A stretch of DNA of 64,000 bases, from contig LNDW01000015.1 of the NCBI GenBank assembly GCA_001464815.1, forward strand, positions 310,001 through 374,000, written 5' to 3'. The first letter of the stretch is position 1. Every line of letters starts with the position of its first letter. Both the position numbers and the translations under genes were made by a program. The stretch comes from Betaproteobacteria bacterium Ga0077527. Lineage in GTDB: Bacteria > Pseudomonadota > Gammaproteobacteria > Burkholderiales > SG8-41. The notes under the pieces are model-generated. The model saw nothing but the letters and a program-made list of their open reading frames with translations, searched no databases and was not told where the DNA came from. Below are positions 18,299 through 27,133 of this stretch, piece by piece.

Positions 18299-18721
18299 AT
18301 GACGGAAAAACTGTGCGGTCTAGCGGCAATCTTGAGCCTATTGCTAGGGCGCCTGTGCCTGGCGGGGCTGTTCCTGCAGTCCGGCATCGACAAACTGCTT
18401 CATTTCGACAAAACGGTGAGACTGATGGCATCGAAGGCGATACCGATGCCGGAAATCCTGCTGCCGCCGGCAATCGCAATCCTGCTCGCGGGTGGCGTGA
18501 TGCTTCTGGCAGGCTGGAAAGCGCGCTGGGGTGCGCTCGCACTGATCATGTTCATGATTCCTGCGACACTGGTGTTCCACAGCTTCTGGACTTACCCCGA
18601 AGCGCAGTTCGTCAACCAGTTTCATCATTTTTTCAAGAACATCGCCATCATCGGCGGACTGCTGCTTATCGTCGGCATGGGATCGGGACGGATGAGCCTT
18701 GACCGGTCAGGGGACCGCTGA
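18299..18721 (+). CDS. DoxX-family membrane protein
   Basis: 140 residues with four hydrophobic helices. GRLCLAGLFLQSGIDKLLHF near residue 18 and the later FVNQFHHFFKNIAIIGGLLLI match DoxX/YqjF proteins, inner-membrane proteins linked to thiosulfate- or sulfide-quinone oxidation in some organisms and of unclear role in most. TGGAG seven bases before the ATG at 18299 supports this start. The next gene, a metallo-beta-lactamase-fold protein, starts 34 bases downstream, so the two form a unit. The 240-base gap before it holds no recognisable gene. Confidence 0.85.
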   Translation: MTEKLCGLAAILSLLLGRLCLAGLFLQSGIDKLLHFDKTVRLMASKAIPMPEILLPPAIAILLAGGVMLLAGWKARWGALALIMFMIPATLVFHSFWTYPEAQFVNQFHHFFKNIAIIGGLLLIVGMGSGRMSLDRSGDR

Positions 18722-18755
18722 TTTCACTGATCACCAACCACGGGAGGGATTGCTG

Positions 18756-19709
18756 ATGAAACACCTGCTTATGACTGCTTGCGCGGCGATACTGATGGTA
18801 ATCGCTGGCGGAGCACTGGCGCAGGCCAGTGGTGCCGGCGAAATCGAGGAAAAGAACATCCCGATAAAGGTCACCGAGGTCGCGCCGGGACTGTTTTTCC
18901 AGTACCACCACGAGGAATCCAACAACGCCTGGCTGGTCACCGATGTCGGCGTGCTGGTGATCGATACCCGCCAGCACCCGCGCCGCGCCGAGGAGCTGCT
19001 CGCCGCAATCCGCAAGACCACTGACAAGCCGGTGCGCTGGGTCGTCAACACCCACGCTCATGGCGACCACTATTTCGGCAACAGCGTATTCAAGCGCGAA
19101 GGCGCGACTTTGATCGCGCACCGCGATACTGCGGGGATGATGCAGGCGCTCTATCCGCTTGAACAGAAGCGGCGACAGGGTTATTTCAAGCAGCGCGGCT
19201 TTGACCCGAAGGAAGCGGTGCTGGTAATGCCTGACATCACTTTCGATTCGGCGTTGACACTCAATATCGGTGGCCGAAGCGTCGAACTGCTCTACCTCGG
19301 CGCGGGACAGAACCCGGGCGATACCTTCGTACGTTTTCCGAAGGAGCGCGTGCTGTTCGCTGGCGGCCCGTTCTCGAAGAACAGTTGGCCAAACCCCTCA
19401 TTCACACCCTCAATGGCGAACTGGGTCAGCCTGCTGAACAAGCTCGCCGCGATGGACGTGGATGTTTATCTCGGCGGCCACGGCGACATCGGCAACAAGT
19501 CCGACGTGCTGCGTCAGGCACGGATGCTGGAGGATTTCGATCGCGGCATGCGCGAGGCGGTGGCCAGGGGCATGAGTCGCGACGAGATCTTCAAGACATC
19601 GCCGTTCGCGCAATACCGCGACGTGCGCAACTACTACCGCATGAATCTCTTCATCAACAGCTATCACCATTTCCTGACCACGGGCCGCCCCGAGAACGCG
19701 TACCCCTGA
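18756..19709 (+). CDS. Exported metallo-beta-lactamase-fold hydrolase
   Basis: 317 residues with a signal peptide (LMTACAAILMVIAGGALAQA). NTHAHGDHYFGN near residue 98 is the zinc-binding THxHxDH motif, and the LGGHGDIG block near 240 gives a downstream His. The spacing is like SoxH/quinoprotein-relay hydrolases, but residues that should mark substrate are not diagnostic. GGGAGGG before the ATG at 18756 sets the start. It lies behind a DoxX gene; sulfur or quinone chemistry is possible but not shown. Confidence 0.85.
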   Translation: MKHLLMTACAAILMVIAGGALAQASGAGEIEEKNIPIKVTEVAPGLFFQYHHEESNNAWLVTDVGVLVIDTRQHPRRAEELLAAIRKTTDKPVRWVVNTHAHGDHYFGNSVFKREGATLIAHRDTAGMMQALYPLEQKRRQGYFKQRGFDPKEAVLVMPDITFDSALTLNIGGRSVELLYLGAGQNPGDTFVRFPKERVLFAGGPFSKNSWPNPSFTPSMANWVSLLNKLAAMDVDVYLGGHGDIGNKSDVLRQARMLEDFDRGMREAVARGMSRDEIFKTSPFAQYRDVRNYYRMNLFINSYHHFLTTGRPENAYP

Positions 19710-19785
19710 GTAGTGACCGGTCCAAGCTGAGGCGGGCATCGCACACCGTTATCATGCCGCGCCGCGCTCCGGAAGGAGAACAACA

Positions 19786-20433
19786 ATGAACAGGCATGGC
19801 TTGCTGATCACCCTCGGCGCGGCGCTGCTTGCGGCCACCGGCGGCATGGCCATGGCCCAGGCATTTCCTGCCAAACGATCCGGCTGATCCTGCCCTATCC
19901 GCCCGGTGGCGGCACCGACACCATCTCGCGGCCCTTCGTGCGCAGGATGGCGGAAAACATCGGCCAGCAGGTGCTGATCAACAACCGCGGTGGTGCCGGC
20001 GGCAACATCGGCATGGAAGCCGCGGCCCGGGCGGCACCCGATGGCTGCACCGTGGTGATGGGGCTCACCGCGCAGCTTGCGGTGAATCCTGCGTGTTCCC
20101 GAAAATCCCCTGCGACCCGCTGAAGGGTTTTGAGCCGATCATGCTCTTCGCCAACGGCGGCTATCTGCTGGTTGCACATCCCTCGCTGCCGGTGAAGAAC
20201 GCAGCTGAACTGATTGGCATCGCCAAACGGCGGCCGGGGGAACTGTGCTCTATGCCTAATCGGGCAACGGCTCCGGCGGGCATCTGGCGAGGGAAGTGTC
20301 CAACTTGATGGCCGGCATCCGCACCAGCCATGTGCCGTACAAGGGTGCCGCCGGGGAGCTGTCGCGCTATAAGCGCAGCGAATTGATCAAATGGGCGCGT
20401 GTGATCAAGGACAGCAATATCCGCATGGATTGA
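19786..20433 (+). pseudogene. Decayed Bug/TctC receptor gene
   Basis: The start MNRHGLLITLGAALLAATGG and signal peptide are intact, then a deletion near 19880 shifts the frame at FPAK. The frame resumes at RLILPYPPGGGTDT, continues through NNRGGAGGNIGMEAAARAAP and breaks again near 20095; another shift occurs near 20245 with an in-frame stop. After HVPYKGAAG the central third of the family is missing and only the last residues LIKWARVIKDSNIRMD remain. Blocks such as GLTAQLAVNP and LLVAHPSLPVK are nearly the same as in the receptor at 17081-18058, so it is a broken tandem duplicate. Confidence 0.88.
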
Positions 20434-20486
20434 TCAGTGCGGCGGTGAACAGACGCAAGGTCAGCAGCGCAAGACCAGGGCAGAGC

Positions 20487-20915
20487 TCAACCGGCATGAT
20501 GGGCGGCAGTATTGCGCGCAATCAGCCAGTGCAGCAGCCCGGCGCCAGCCAGCAAGACAATGAGGCCAAAACCCCAGCACAACCAGATCAACGGCACCAT
20601 CCAGCCCAACATTGAACTGAATATCGGCAACAAGGCGTCGAGCGCACGCAATCCTTCGAGCAACCATTGCTGAAACAGCTGCAGGGCCGCCGGGTCGATC
20701 CACGGCGGCAGCCACTCGGGTTGCGGCCAAGGCGTGGCGTCGCGACCGACATTGGCCAGGTCACCGGCAGCGACACGGCCGGCAAACCAACTGGTGAGAT
20801 TGGCTGAAATCAGCGCGCCGCCAGTCCATAGCAAAGCAAGCATGCAGGTAATGATCCACAGTGCAATTTTCATCAGGGTCTCGATAAGACTCACCGCGAT
20901 TGCGGTGCTGTCCAT
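20487..20915 (-). CDS. Small membrane protein of unknown function
   Basis: 142 residues. Two clear hydrophobic segments flank a Trp/Pro-rich loop: IALWIITCMLALLWTGGALI near residue 16 and LIWLCWGFGLIVLLAGAGLL near 108. The middle WPQPEWLPPWIDP stretch and WLLEGLRALDALLP look amphipathic. I recognise no family. The start could be 20915 or the internal ATG at 20873, which would place the first helix right at the N-terminus. It lies 36 bases downstream of the DUF1499 gene on the same strand and may share its transcript. Confidence 0.6.
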   Translation of the reverse strand: MDSTAIAVSLIETLMKIALWIITCMLALLWTGGALISANLTSWFAGRVAAGDLANVGRDATPWPQPEWLPPWIDPAALQLFQQWLLEGLRALDALLPIFSSMLGWMVPLIWLCWGFGLIVLLAGAGLLHWLIARNTAAHHAG

Positions 20916-20951
20916 AGACTCGGTGCAAGGATGATGGTTCCCGGATAAATC

Positions 20952-21419
20952 TCAGCGTACCGTCAACCGCTGCAAACGCAGCAGCCAGTCCTCGATGCGA
21001 CGGCGGTTGGTGCCGAGGTCTGAATAACCAACACGAGAAGCCGAGTAGATCGCCAGCGTCGAGCGTTCCGGCGACAGTGCGATGAACTGCACACGCACAT
21101 CATCCTGATAACGAAATAGCGCGGTGGTGCTCACCGCATGCAGGAAATCCGCAGACTGAGCAACGACCTCAACCCGCGGCGTGTCGCGCAGCATGGCGAT
21201 GAACTGCTCTCGCAGGCGCTGCGCCGGCAGCACGAATTCCGGCGCCACGGTGTCGGGCTTATGCACAAAATCCGCCGGTGCCACCAGCCAGTGGTTGGGC
21301 GAATCGGGGCGCTTCAGTGTACTGAACCAGCCGTTGTTGGTGGCCGGGGATTCAGCGGACATGGCAGGCATAACGCAAAGCAGCAGGCTGCAAAGCCACG
21401 CTGCGACCCATCGACTCAT
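20952..21419 (-). CDS. DUF1499 exported protein
   Basis: 155 residues with a signal peptide (WVAAWLCSLLLCVMPAMSA). The body shows the DUF1499 pattern: an SPNH start, TPRVEVVAQSADFLHAVSTT, RYQDDVRVQF and the end RVGYSDLGTNRRRIEDWL. The family is widespread and has no known reaction. Its ATG overlaps the stop of the upstream Bug gene by four bases, so the two are translationally coupled. Confidence 0.82.
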   Translation of the reverse strand: MSRWVAAWLCSLLLCVMPAMSAESPATNNGWFSTLKRPDSPNHWLVAPADFVHKPDTVAPEFVLPAQRLREQFIAMLRDTPRVEVVAQSADFLHAVSTTALFRYQDDVRVQFIALSPERSTLAIYSASRVGYSDLGTNRRRIEDWLLRLQRLTVR

Positions 21420-22402
21420 TCGACCTTGATGCCGCCGGATTTGATCACCTTGCCCCAGCGCGCGATCTCAGACTTGATGTAGGCGCCGAACTCGGCCGGC
21501 GTGCTGCCCACCGGAATCACCGCCTCTTCAACCAGCTTGTTGGTGATTGCCGGCGATTTGGTGATGCGGATGATTTCAACTGACAGCCGGTCAATCGCGT
21601 GTTTCGGAGTGCCCGCCGGGGCAACCGCGCCGTACCAGGAGCCGGTCTCGTAACCCTTCAGTCCCGCCTCGGCAACCGTCGGGATGTCGGGAATCGCCGC
21701 CGAACGTTTGGAACCGGTCATCGCCACCGCGCGCAGCCGCCCGGCCTTGACCTGCGGCAGCATCGCCACCGCGCTGGAAAACATCACCTGCACTTCGCCC
21801 GACATCAGGTCGGTCAGCGCCGGGGCGAGGCCCTTGTACGGCACATGGGTCATCCTGGTGCCGGCCATCATGTCGAACAGCTCGACCGCCATGTGCGAGG
21901 AACCGCCAGTGCCGTTGGACGCATAATTGATGACGCCGGGCTTGGACTTGGCCAAGGCGATCAGCTCCTTGACGTTTCTCACCGGCAAGGACGGATGCAC
22001 CACCACCAGCAACGGTGCCGAGGCGATCAGGCTGATCGCGTCGAAATCCCTGACCGCGTCATAGGGCAGCTTCTTGCGCAGGTTCGGGTTCAGCCCGTGG
22101 CTGCCGACGCCGGCCAGGAAAATGGTGTAGCCGTCTGCCGGCGAAGTCGCCGCCACCTGTGCGCCTAGTGCGCCTGCAGCACCGGGCCTGTTGTCAATCA
22201 GCACCTGCTGGCCAAGTGCGGTCGCCATCTGCTGCCCGATCAGGCGCGCGATGGTGTCGTTGCCGCCGCCCGGCGGGAAAGGCACGATCCAGCGGATCGC
22301 CTTGCTCGGGTATTTGGCGGGGTCTTCGGCGGCCTGCGCCACCGGGGAAATGGCCATCAGGGCTGCCGCCAGCATCAGCGGCCGCATTAAAACAGCAGTC
22401 AT
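21416..22402 (-). CDS. Bug/TctC periplasmic substrate-binding receptor
   Basis: 328 residues. Signal MRPLMLAAALMAISPVAQA, mature part with YPSKAIRWIVPFPPGGGNDT, IDNRPGAAGALG and HVPYKGLAPALTDL. AGGAGAA before the ATG at 22402 supports this start over the longer frame. It drives a short unit with DUF1499 and perhaps the small membrane protein, an unusual partnership for a receptor gene. Confidence 0.9.
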   Translation of the reverse strand: MTAVLMRPLMLAAALMAISPVAQAAEDPAKYPSKAIRWIVPFPPGGGNDTIARLIGQQMATALGQQVLIDNRPGAAGALGAQVAATSPADGYTIFLAGVGSHGLNPNLRKKLPYDAVRDFDAISLIASAPLLVVVHPSLPVRNVKELIALAKSKPGVINYASNGTGGSSHMAVELFDMMAGTRMTHVPYKGLAPALTDLMSGEVQVMFSSAVAMLPQVKAGRLRAVAMTGSKRSAAIPDIPTVAEAGLKGYETGSWYGAVAPAGTPKHAIDRLSVEIIRITKSPAITNKLVEEAVIPVGSTPAEFGAYIKSEIARWGKVIKSGGIKVE

Positions 22403-22509
22403 TGTGGTTCTCCTCTGAATATCGGCATTGCCGACCTTGCGATGGTGCGGCAGCCGGCGAATAAGGCTGCCGATTGTAAAACAGGGGCAGGACCTGGGCG
22501 AGGCGGATC

Positions 22510-24759
22510 TCATTCAAGCGCGCGCAGGGCACCGCTGGTGGTGCGCAGGCGCTGCGCGATCTCGCGGCTGAGGTTGCGGTAGAACTTCACGCCGAGCTGG
22601 GGACTCTCGCGCATCGCACCGTCCAGTGCCCGCTCCGTCAGCGAGTACAGCACGACCTTTTCACCCTTGGCAAAAGCATCGGCCGAGCGCTGCTCGCCCT
22701 CCATCAGTCCGGCTTCACCGAAAAACACGCCGGGCACGAAGGTGGCAAGGCGGCGTGCGCGCCCGTCATCTCCCAGACTGAGCTTGATGCTGACGGCGCC
22801 GCGCGCAATCAGATAAAGCCGGTCACCGGGATCGCCCTCGCGGAACAGCACTTCACCATGGGCCAGTTCGCGGCGTTCGAGAGCGCGCTCCAGGACCGCG
22901 ATTTCGCCGTCGTCCATGCCGGCGAACAAGGCCATCTCGCGCGGTGCAAGTTCGGGCTGGTCCTCGTAGCGATCACGCTCCAGCAGGCTGTCCTCGCTCC
23001 ATTCAAGCGCCCGATCAAGATCGGGAAACCAGTATTGCGGCGGGATCGATGCGGAAATACCGAAGGCGCGCAGGGCGCGGCCGTGGCCCTCGTCCTCGCG
23101 CAGGTGGCTCAGCAACACCTGCAAATCGCGGCCGGCGGCGGTATGGCAGATCGTCTCCAGCGCCCTCGCGCCGCTGGCGTCGATCTCGGTCACACGGCGG
23201 AAATCGAGAATCACAAAGCGGCTGTCCGGCGGCAAGGCCTCGACATCGGCCTGCAAGCGGTCTGCAGTCCCGAAAAAAATCGCACCCTCTAGCTCGAATA
23301 CCCGGATCCGGTGCACCAGCGGGCGCAGCATCGCGCGCTCCACCGGCCCGCGCAGCTTGAGCGAGGCGCGGATGCTGCCGTCAAGGGCGCGCCGCACCGG
23401 GGAGCCGCTGAGCTTGACCAGCAGCAGGAACACCGCGCCGGCGATGCCCACGGCAAAGGCGGTCATCAGGTTGAACGCCAGCATCGCCAGCGTGACGCTG
23501 AGCACCACGGCAAGATTGAACAGGATTTCCCGGCGGTCGGTGCCGGTTGCCGCAAGCCGCCGCAGCAGGTCGCGGCTCCAGCGGTCGACGAGGGTGATCG
23601 CGGTGTACACAATCACGCCCGCCAGCGCGGCCAGCGGAACTCCGGCGATCAGCGGCGCCAGAGAAAACAAGGCAAGCACCATGAACAGGGCGTGAAACAG
23701 CGCACAGGCCGGCGTGCGGCCGCCGCTGACATAGGCCGCTGCGCGGGTGTGCGTGCTGGCCGCCGGCGGTATCGCGCCGAAGGCTGCGGCGATGGCGGCG
23801 GCAGCGCCCTGTGCCTTGAGCAGGCGGTCGCTGTCGTGCCGGCTGCGCGTCACCGGATCAATCACCACGGCCGCCAGCAGGCCATCAAGAGCGATCACCC
23901 CGGCAAGCAGCAAGGCGCCGGGCAGCAGGAAGGTCAGCCAGGCGATGAAATCGTCGCGCACGGTGAAGTGCAGCATCGACACCAGTTCGCGCGGGGCAAA
24001 ATCAGCCAGCGGCAGCATGCCGACCACCGGACCGACCGATTGCGGCGCCAGCGCGGCAAGCAGGTAATGCAAAGGCACTCCGACCAGCAGGCCGCAGAGC
24101 AGCACCGGCAGGCGGCGGGTGATCCGCGGCGCCAGCAGGGCCGCTGCGATAACTGCCGCGGTAACCAGCAGGCTGCCCGGCCGGATCAGCGAGGGATCGG
24201 CGACGATTGCCGCAAGCGGGAGATTCGAGTCCACGCCCAGGGCCGGTGCAATCTGCGAAACGATCATCAACAGCGCGATGCCGTTCATGAAGCCCGCGAG
24301 TACCGGATAAGGCACAAACTTGATCGCACGGCCCAGCCGCAGCGCACCGAAGCCGGTCAGGAACAAGCCGGCGAGGAATACCGCGATGAACGACAGGGTC
24401 AGTATCCGCGGCACATCGGGGCCCTGCGCGCCCTGCAGCGCGGGATGCGCAACCAGCGCGGCAAGAATTCCCGCGAACACCATTGTCACCGAAGTGCGCG
24501 CACCCATTATCTGGCAGGTGCCCGAAGGCATGGCTCCGGCCACGGCGCTGCCGACCATGCAGCTGAGCATGCCGGCAATCACGCCCACCGGCGCCCAGGC
24601 CGGGCCCAGGGCCGCAAACGCGAGCAGCCCCAGACCCATCGCATGGGGTATCGCAATCAGGGTGGCGATCAGGCCGCCAAGTGCATCGCCAGGCAGGCTC
24701 TTCAACCACTGCTCGCGCCAGCCGCCACGCACCGCGATGGCGGCTTCCCTGTTTTTCAT
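22510..24759 (-). CDS. SulP-type anion transporter with STAS and cyclic-nucleotide-binding domains
   Basis: 749 residues. Residues about 20-440 form the SulP membrane domain (for example LIATLIAIPHAMGLGLLAFA and the PVLAGFMNGIALLMIVSQ helix). A STAS domain at about 475-580 contains FVILDFRRVTEIDASGARAL, and a cNMP-binding domain near 620-745 has GEVLFREGDPGDRLYLIARG and the phosphate-binding cassette FGEAGLMEGEQRSADAF. It should move sulfate, bicarbonate or another anion across the inner membrane, gated by a ligand bound to the C-terminal domain. The ATG at 24759 starts just before the amphipathic NREAAIAVRGGW; the frame extends upstream without features. Confidence 0.88.
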   Translation of the reverse strand: MKNREAAIAVRGGWREQWLKSLPGDALGGLIATLIAIPHAMGLGLLAFAALGPAWAPVGVIAGMLSCMVGSAVAGAMPSGTCQIMGARTSVTMVFAGILAALVAHPALQGAQGPDVPRILTLSFIAVFLAGLFLTGFGALRLGRAIKFVPYPVLAGFMNGIALLMIVSQIAPALGVDSNLPLAAIVADPSLIRPGSLLVTAAVIAAALLAPRITRRLPVLLCGLLVGVPLHYLLAALAPQSVGPVVGMLPLADFAPRELVSMLHFTVRDDFIAWLTFLLPGALLLAGVIALDGLLAAVVIDPVTRSRHDSDRLLKAQGAAAAIAAAFGAIPPAASTHTRAAAYVSGGRTPACALFHALFMVLALFSLAPLIAGVPLAALAGVIVYTAITLVDRWSRDLLRRLAATGTDRREILFNLAVVLSVTLAMLAFNLMTAFAVGIAGAVFLLLVKLSGSPVRRALDGSIRASLKLRGPVERAMLRPLVHRIRVFELEGAIFFGTADRLQADVEALPPDSRFVILDFRRVTEIDASGARALETICHTAAGRDLQVLLSHLREDEGHGRALRAFGISASIPPQYWFPDLDRALEWSEDSLLERDRYEDQPELAPREMALFAGMDDGEIAVLERALERRELAHGEVLFREGDPGDRLYLIARGAVSIKLSLGDDGRARRLATFVPGVFFGEAGLMEGEQRSADAFAKGEKVVLYSLTERALDGAMRESPQLGVKFYRNLSREIAQRLRTTSGALRALE

Positions 24760-24908
24760 GTACTCGTTGATCCCTTGTCTGCCGGAACCGCCATGGCCGC
24801 GATGCGACGGCCCCGGCATTCCCCTGTTGTCCTTGCAGTATAAGGGCTGGTGCGCCGGAATTTGATGACAGCGGAGGCGAAGGCCCGTGCCGAACCCGGC
24901 TTCGGGGA

Positions 24909-26006
24909 TTACCCCCCGGGCAAGCGAACAGGCCGGTATTCGGAGCGGGTCGGCTGGCCGGCGGCAACCCACATCACCTCATTCTTGAGGTCGAACACCG
25001 TGGAGGCAATGGTCATGCTGCTGCCCTGGCCCTGGTATTCATGCGGCGAGCGGCAGATCGCGCGCGGCGCGCCGAACTCGTCGCGCAGCACTGCCTGCAC
25101 GTCCCCGACCGTGATCTCGCCGATCTTCGGTTCAAGCAGCTGGCGCGCGCGAAAGTCGCGATAGAGGCTGTCGCCGTTGTACGACTTGGCCACACCCTGC
25201 ACCTGCGCCGCAAGATGCTGGAAATGATTGGCATGGGTGAGCAGGCCACGCTCCGGATAAACCGGATAGACATTATCGGGCGTGGTCTCGAAATCAATCG
25301 CCACACCGTCGCGATGCGCCAGCAGGTAGTTGCCGGAAGCGCCGCGCGGCGAACGGGTCAGCGTGTCGATGGCCTCGTAGAACCGTTCGGAATTGAGGAT
25401 GCGCCGGCGCAGGATCGGGATCGGCACGCCGACCTTGCCGGTGTCCTCGCTCGAGGTCAGCATGTTGCCGCAGACCACGATGCCGTGCTCGTTGAAGCCG
25501 TCGCGGCCGACCATGCCGGCCTCGACGATCAGGGCCTGCGCCGGCTTGCCCTGCTGGCGGATGCGCAGCAGCACCACGCTGTCCAGCGCCGGGCTGCGCC
25601 AGTCCCAGTTCTTGCCGACGATGACGCCGTGATCACGCGTCGCCCCGGGCAGCGCGACGATGGTGGTGCATTCGGTGGCGGCGCGGCTGCCGCGCGAGGC
25701 GCCGTACATCAGCTCGGTGCGGCAGTTCACCGCGACGATGTCTTCCAGCATCTGCTTCGAGCCGGCGGCGATGCCCTCGATCTCGGCCATGATCGCACTG
25801 TCGATGGCTGTGATTTGCGCCGCGTAACCGCGTGCGCGTTCACGCACCTGGTCCAGGCTCAGTTTGGAATGGCGGCCGAACACGCCGAGATAGAACTCGA
25901 TGGTCTTCGCCACGCGGCCGGCGGCCAGTTCGCCGTGCTGCACGCCGCAGTCGCGGGCGTCACCCTCAAGGCTGTAGACCGGAAATGGCTCGTAGCGGAC
26001 GGTCAT
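24909..26006 (-). CDS. C45-family Ntn hydrolase/acyltransferase-like protein
   Basis: 365 residues similar to the acyl-CoA:6-aminopenicillanate acyltransferase family. The N-terminal block YSLEGDARDCGVQHGELAAG and the internal ATECTTIVALPGA, whose Cys near residue 110 is the expected self-cleavage nucleophile, are present, as is the KNWDWRSP segment. Proteins of this kind cleave or transfer amide bonds after autoprocessing. Its ATG overlaps the stop of the Bug gene at 26003 by four bases, so capture of a ligand and an amide-hydrolase step are tightly linked. Confidence 0.83.
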   Translation of the reverse strand: MTVRYEPFPVYSLEGDARDCGVQHGELAAGRVAKTIEFYLGVFGRHSKLSLDQVRERARGYAAQITAIDSAIMAEIEGIAAGSKQMLEDIVAVNCRTELMYGASRGSRAATECTTIVALPGATRDHGVIVGKNWDWRSPALDSVVLLRIRQQGKPAQALIVEAGMVGRDGFNEHGIVVCGNMLTSSEDTGKVGVPIPILRRRILNSERFYEAIDTLTRSPRGASGNYLLAHRDGVAIDFETTPDNVYPVYPERGLLTHANHFQHLAAQVQGVAKSYNGDSLYRDFRARQLLEPKIGEITVGDVQAVLRDEFGAPRAICRSPHEYQGQGSSMTIASTVFDLKNEVMWVAAGQPTRSEYRPVRLPGG

Positions 26007-26989
26007 TGCTCTAGCTTGATGCCCTGCTCGTTGATGATGCGCGCGAGCTTGTCGATGTTGGCGCGCAGCATGTCGCGCAACTCCTCTGGACTGCTCGCCT
26101 GCGGATCGAGTCCGGTGTCGAGCATCGGCGTGCGCACTTCCGGCAGCGTCACCATCTTGCGCACCTCGGCATTGAGCAGCTTGACCACGTTGTCGGGCAG
26201 GCCGGCCGGGCCGTAGAAGCCCATCCACGAAGGGAAATCGTAGCCGGGCAGACCGGTCTCGGCGATGGTCGGAATGTGCTGCGCGGCAGCGGTGCGTTTG
26301 GCGCTGGTCACACCAAGCGCGCGCAGCTTGCCGGTCTTCACGTGCTGCATGGCGGCGGCGATGACGCCGAAGGAAAGGTCGATGCGGCCCGCCATCAGGT
26401 CGGTGTAAGCGGGGCCGCTGCCCTTGTAAGCGACATGCAGCATGTCGATCTTGGCCATCGACTTGAACAGCTCCGCGGCGAGATGCGGCCCCTGGCCGAT
26501 GCCGGAAGAGCCGAAGGAGAGCTTGCCCGGATTCTTCCGTGCGATCGCGATGATGTCGCGCGCCGTCTTCGCCGGCACCGCCGGATGGGTGACCAGCATC
26601 AGCGGATAGGTCGCGAACAGCGAGATCGGCGTGAACTCGCGCAGAATGTCGAGCTTGACGTTGGGATACAGCGTGGGCAGCGCTGCCATCGCGCTGCCGG
26701 CGATGATCAGCGTGTAGCCGTCAGGGGCAGAACGCGCAACATATTGGCGACCGATCACCGCGCCGCCGCCGGGACGGTTCTCGATGATGAACTGGCGGCC
26801 AGTGGCGTCGGTAAGCTGCTTGGCGATGATGCGGCCCATGAAATCATCCGAACCGCCGGGTGCCGCAGTCACCACGATGCGGACCGGTTTCACCGGGTAG
26901 GGCGGATTGCCCTGACTCTGGGCCTGCGCCGGCATTGTGATTGTCCAGGCCGCAGCCAATAAAAATGTCCCGCGAATCCACGACTTCAT
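26003..26989 (-). CDS. Bug/TctC periplasmic substrate-binding receptor
   Basis: 328 residues. Signal GTFLLAAAWTITMPAQAQ; mature part with YPVKPVRIVVTAAPGGSDDF (the usual Pro-Gly-Gly becomes APGGSDD), IENRPGGGAVIG and HVAYKGSGPAYTDL. GGGGAG before the ATG at 26989 fixes the start. First gene of a two-gene unit with the C45 hydrolase, and divergent from the enolase-superfamily gene. Confidence 0.9.
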   Translation of the reverse strand: MKSWIRGTFLLAAAWTITMPAQAQSQGNPPYPVKPVRIVVTAAPGGSDDFMGRIIAKQLTDATGRQFIIENRPGGGAVIGRQYVARSAPDGYTLIIAGSAMAALPTLYPNVKLDILREFTPISLFATYPLMLVTHPAVPAKTARDIIAIARKNPGKLSFGSSGIGQGPHLAAELFKSMAKIDMLHVAYKGSGPAYTDLMAGRIDLSFGVIAAAMQHVKTGKLRALGVTSAKRTAAAQHIPTIAETGLPGYDFPSWMGFYGPAGLPDNVVKLLNAEVRKMVTLPEVRTPMLDTGLDPQASSPEELRDMLRANIDKLARIINEQGIKLEQ

Positions 26990-27035
26990 CTGCACTCCCC
27001 GTTGTTTTATCGGCGCCAGGAACGGCAACCCCCGA

Positions 27036-27046
27036 ATACAGTGTAT
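27036..27046. promoter_or_regulatory. Palindrome between divergent Bug and enolase-superfamily genes
   Basis: ATACAGTGTAT is a perfect 11-base palindrome, 47 bases upstream of the Bug start and 88 upstream of the enolase-superfamily start. Its ATAC..GTAT arms resemble sites of GntR-type regulators. No regulator gene is adjacent, so this is only a candidate operator. Confidence 0.35.
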
Positions 27047-27133
27047 AGGGCGCACAGCGGCGCTTCAATCGCGGCTCAAGCAGCAGCCATTTAACCGTTA
27101 CACTGCGACGGCCCGAAAAAGAGACTTCTGCCG

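Noticed and set aside
23311-24843. Long plus-strand frame of 510 codons opposite the SulP gene
   Set aside because: Its product is Arg/Gln/His-rich without domains, the usual shadow of a GC-rich gene on the other strand.
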